This document shows, one piece after another, positions 4,362-5,193 of a stretch of 5,193 nt of DNA. Numbering within the stretch: the stretch's first letter is position 1; the number at the start of each line of letters is the position of its first letter. This stretch comes from Patescibacteria group bacterium (GTDB lineage Bacteria; Patescibacteriota; UBA1384; XYA2-FULL-43-10; 1-14-0-10-43-13): assembly GCA_022705465.1 (NCBI GenBank), contig JAKJEK010000074.1, positions 1 to 5,193 on the forward strand, in the 5' to 3' direction. The notes under the pieces are model-generated. The model saw nothing but the letters and a program-made list of their open reading frames with translations, ran no database searches and was not told the origin of the DNA. Position numbers and translations under genes: made by a program.

Positions 4362-5018
4362 TTACCTTGACTTCTTCATGCGCAAGTAAAAATACATGAG
4401 TATCAACAAAATGGAGAAACCTAGTAAGTATCCCGCAATCACATCGGTCAACCAATGCACCCCCAGATAAAGCCGTGAAAAGGAAACGGTCGCAATCATA
4501 AGCACAGAAATTACTATGATCGTCGTACGAAGCCATCTGGGAAGACGGTCGGTGTAGGCCATAGTAAAAATTAAATAACCAAAAAAAGTTGTATAGAATA
4601 CAACGTGTCCGCTAGGAAAACTTGGGCTGAGCTGATAGTCAAATATACTTACAAACTCAGTGGTTGGGCGAGGACGATTGATAAGATACTTGATCAGGGT
4701 GTTGATGGCAGGCGCAGTTAAGGTGAGCATGCAAAACAGGTTTTCCAAATAGTAACGGGCGCGCCAGAATAGAAAGGAGACAATAAGAACCAACCATACT
4801 GCAACCATTGGAATACCCCAAAAACTGATTGCCCGTGCGGCATAGATAGCAAAAGCTCTTGCCAATGGCGCATCAAACCCTTCCTGCAAACCTTGTGATA
4901 TGCCTACATCAATTGTCAGTACCGGGTAACGGTAAACCACGGCAGACAACAAAATGACTGCCAATGTAAAGGCAATCAATAAATAAGAGGTGTACTTTTG
5001 CAACAACCGTTCAGTCAT
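4362..5018 (-). CDS. PAP2-family membrane lipid phosphatase
   Basis: A 218-residue integral membrane protein with about six hydrophobic segments (near residues 12-29, 70-86, 95-113, 139-155, 165-180, 193-211). The three PAP2 signatures are intact: KYLINRPRP (K110, R117, P118), PSFPSGH (H138) and SFSRLYLGVHWLTD (S181-R182, H188, D192). The two histidines and arginines form the phosphohistidine active site of this superfamily. Family members dephosphorylate undecaprenyl pyrophosphate, phosphatidic acid or phosphatidylglycerol phosphate on the outer face of the membrane; sequence alone does not choose among them, though recycling of the undecaprenyl carrier is a common role. The ATG at 5018 has only a weak AGGAAAC about 13 bases upstream, and a TATAAT lies at 5068-5073. 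The gene is separated by 124 bases from the acidic-tail gene upstream, so it likely has its own promoter. Confidence 0.94.
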   Translation of the reverse strand: MTERLLQKYTSYLLIAFTLAVILLSAVVYRYPVLTIDVGISQGLQEGFDAPLARAFAIYAARAISFWGIPMVAVWLVLIVSFLFWRARYYLENLFCMLTLTAPAINTLIKYLINRPRPTTEFVSIFDYQLSPSFPSGHVVFYTTFFGYLIFTMAYTDRLPRWLRTTIIVISVLMIATVSFSRLYLGVHWLTDVIAGYLLGFSILLILMYFYLRMKKSR

Positions 5019-5067
5019 ATTGTCCGGCGGTTTCCTACATTAATTCAGGGCTAAGGCTATTACAATT

Positions 5068-5073
5068 ATTATA
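5068..5073 (-). promoter_or_regulatory. -10 box (TATAAT) upstream of the PAP2 gene
   Basis: A perfect TATAAT on the minus strand, preceded directly by TG. It predicts a transcript start near 5061 and a leader of about 43 nt. No clear -35 is seen at 16-18 bases. Confidence 0.4.
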
Positions 5074-5142
5074 CATACTTAAACAAGCTTTAGCCAGAAT
5101 ACAAGCAAATTAGATACTTAACCCGAGCCCCCTTTATCCCCG

Positions 5143-5193
5143 CTACTCCTCTTCTTCCTCCTCTTCCTCTTCGCCTCCGACGATCTCGAGCTT
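5143..5193 (-). CDS. C-terminal end of a protein with a poly-glutamate tail, cut by window edge
   Basis: The last 16 codons of a minus-strand frame entering from the right edge: KLEIVGG followed by nine glutamates and a TAG stop. GAA and GAG are mixed in the run, which argues for selection on the protein rather than a simple DNA repeat. The strand agrees with every other gene. Acidic tails of this kind occur on several ribosomal, chaperone and nucleic-acid-binding proteins, so the family cannot be named from this end. Confidence 0.55.
   Translation of the reverse strand, partial: KLEIVGGEEEEEEEEE

Noticed and set aside
4306..4536. Minus-strand frame of 76 codons
   Set aside because: Overlaps the PAP2 gene in another frame, across the C-terminal PAP2 signature.
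5146..5175. Pyrimidine-rich run as a simple DNA repeat
   Set aside because: On the minus strand it is an in-frame run of mixed GAA and GAG codons ending at a stop, better explained as an acidic protein tail.

Overview
The window is bacterial and compact. All seven recognisable genes, two of them cut by the window edges, lie on the minus strand, so transcription runs right to left. The standard genetic code fits: stops are mostly TAA and no UGA is read through in a confident gene. Base composition is moderate, about half G+C in the leftmost gene and lower elsewhere by eye. Most starts lack a Shine-Dalgarno (SD) sequence, and several genes have a TATAAT-like -10 box close to the start codon. 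This style, together with a type II thymidine kinase, a stand-alone receiver protein and a cytosolic DipZ-like thioredoxin protein, would suit a small-genome lineage such as Patescibacteria. That assignment is an inference; no marker gene here proves it.

Right end to middle, in transcription order: the last 16 codons of a protein with an all-glutamate tail (5143-5193); a PAP2-family membrane phosphatase (4362-5018); a 618-base stretch (3744-4361) with no recognisable large gene, which holds an extended -10 promoter and two possible small ORFs (47 and 37 codons) that I cannot assign; then a single-domain response regulator (3354-3743) followed after 20 bases by thymidine kinase tdk (2782-3333). 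Next comes a thioredoxin-fold protein with a DipZ-type C-terminal domain (1764-2744), whose own extended -10 sits so near the ATG that its mRNA may be leaderless.

The left third is the most interesting part. It has a Nudix plus winged-helix protein of the NrtR type (935-1645) and a PP2C-family phosphatase that runs off the left edge (1-705). Three copies of the same 21-bp inverted repeat, ATAGTGTA-N5-TACAWTAT, lie only around these two genes. One copy is upstream of the regulator beside a TTGACA box. Two copies lie between the genes, each overlapping a -10 hexamer aimed at the phosphatase. A fourth, weaker copy covers the regulator's -10 box. The simplest reading is a self-regulating Nudix repressor that also controls a protein phosphatase, with an input such as ADP-ribose or another nucleotide metabolite. 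The phosphatase mRNA would carry a leader of about 120 nt with competing hairpins and the only strong SD in front of a recognised gene in the window.
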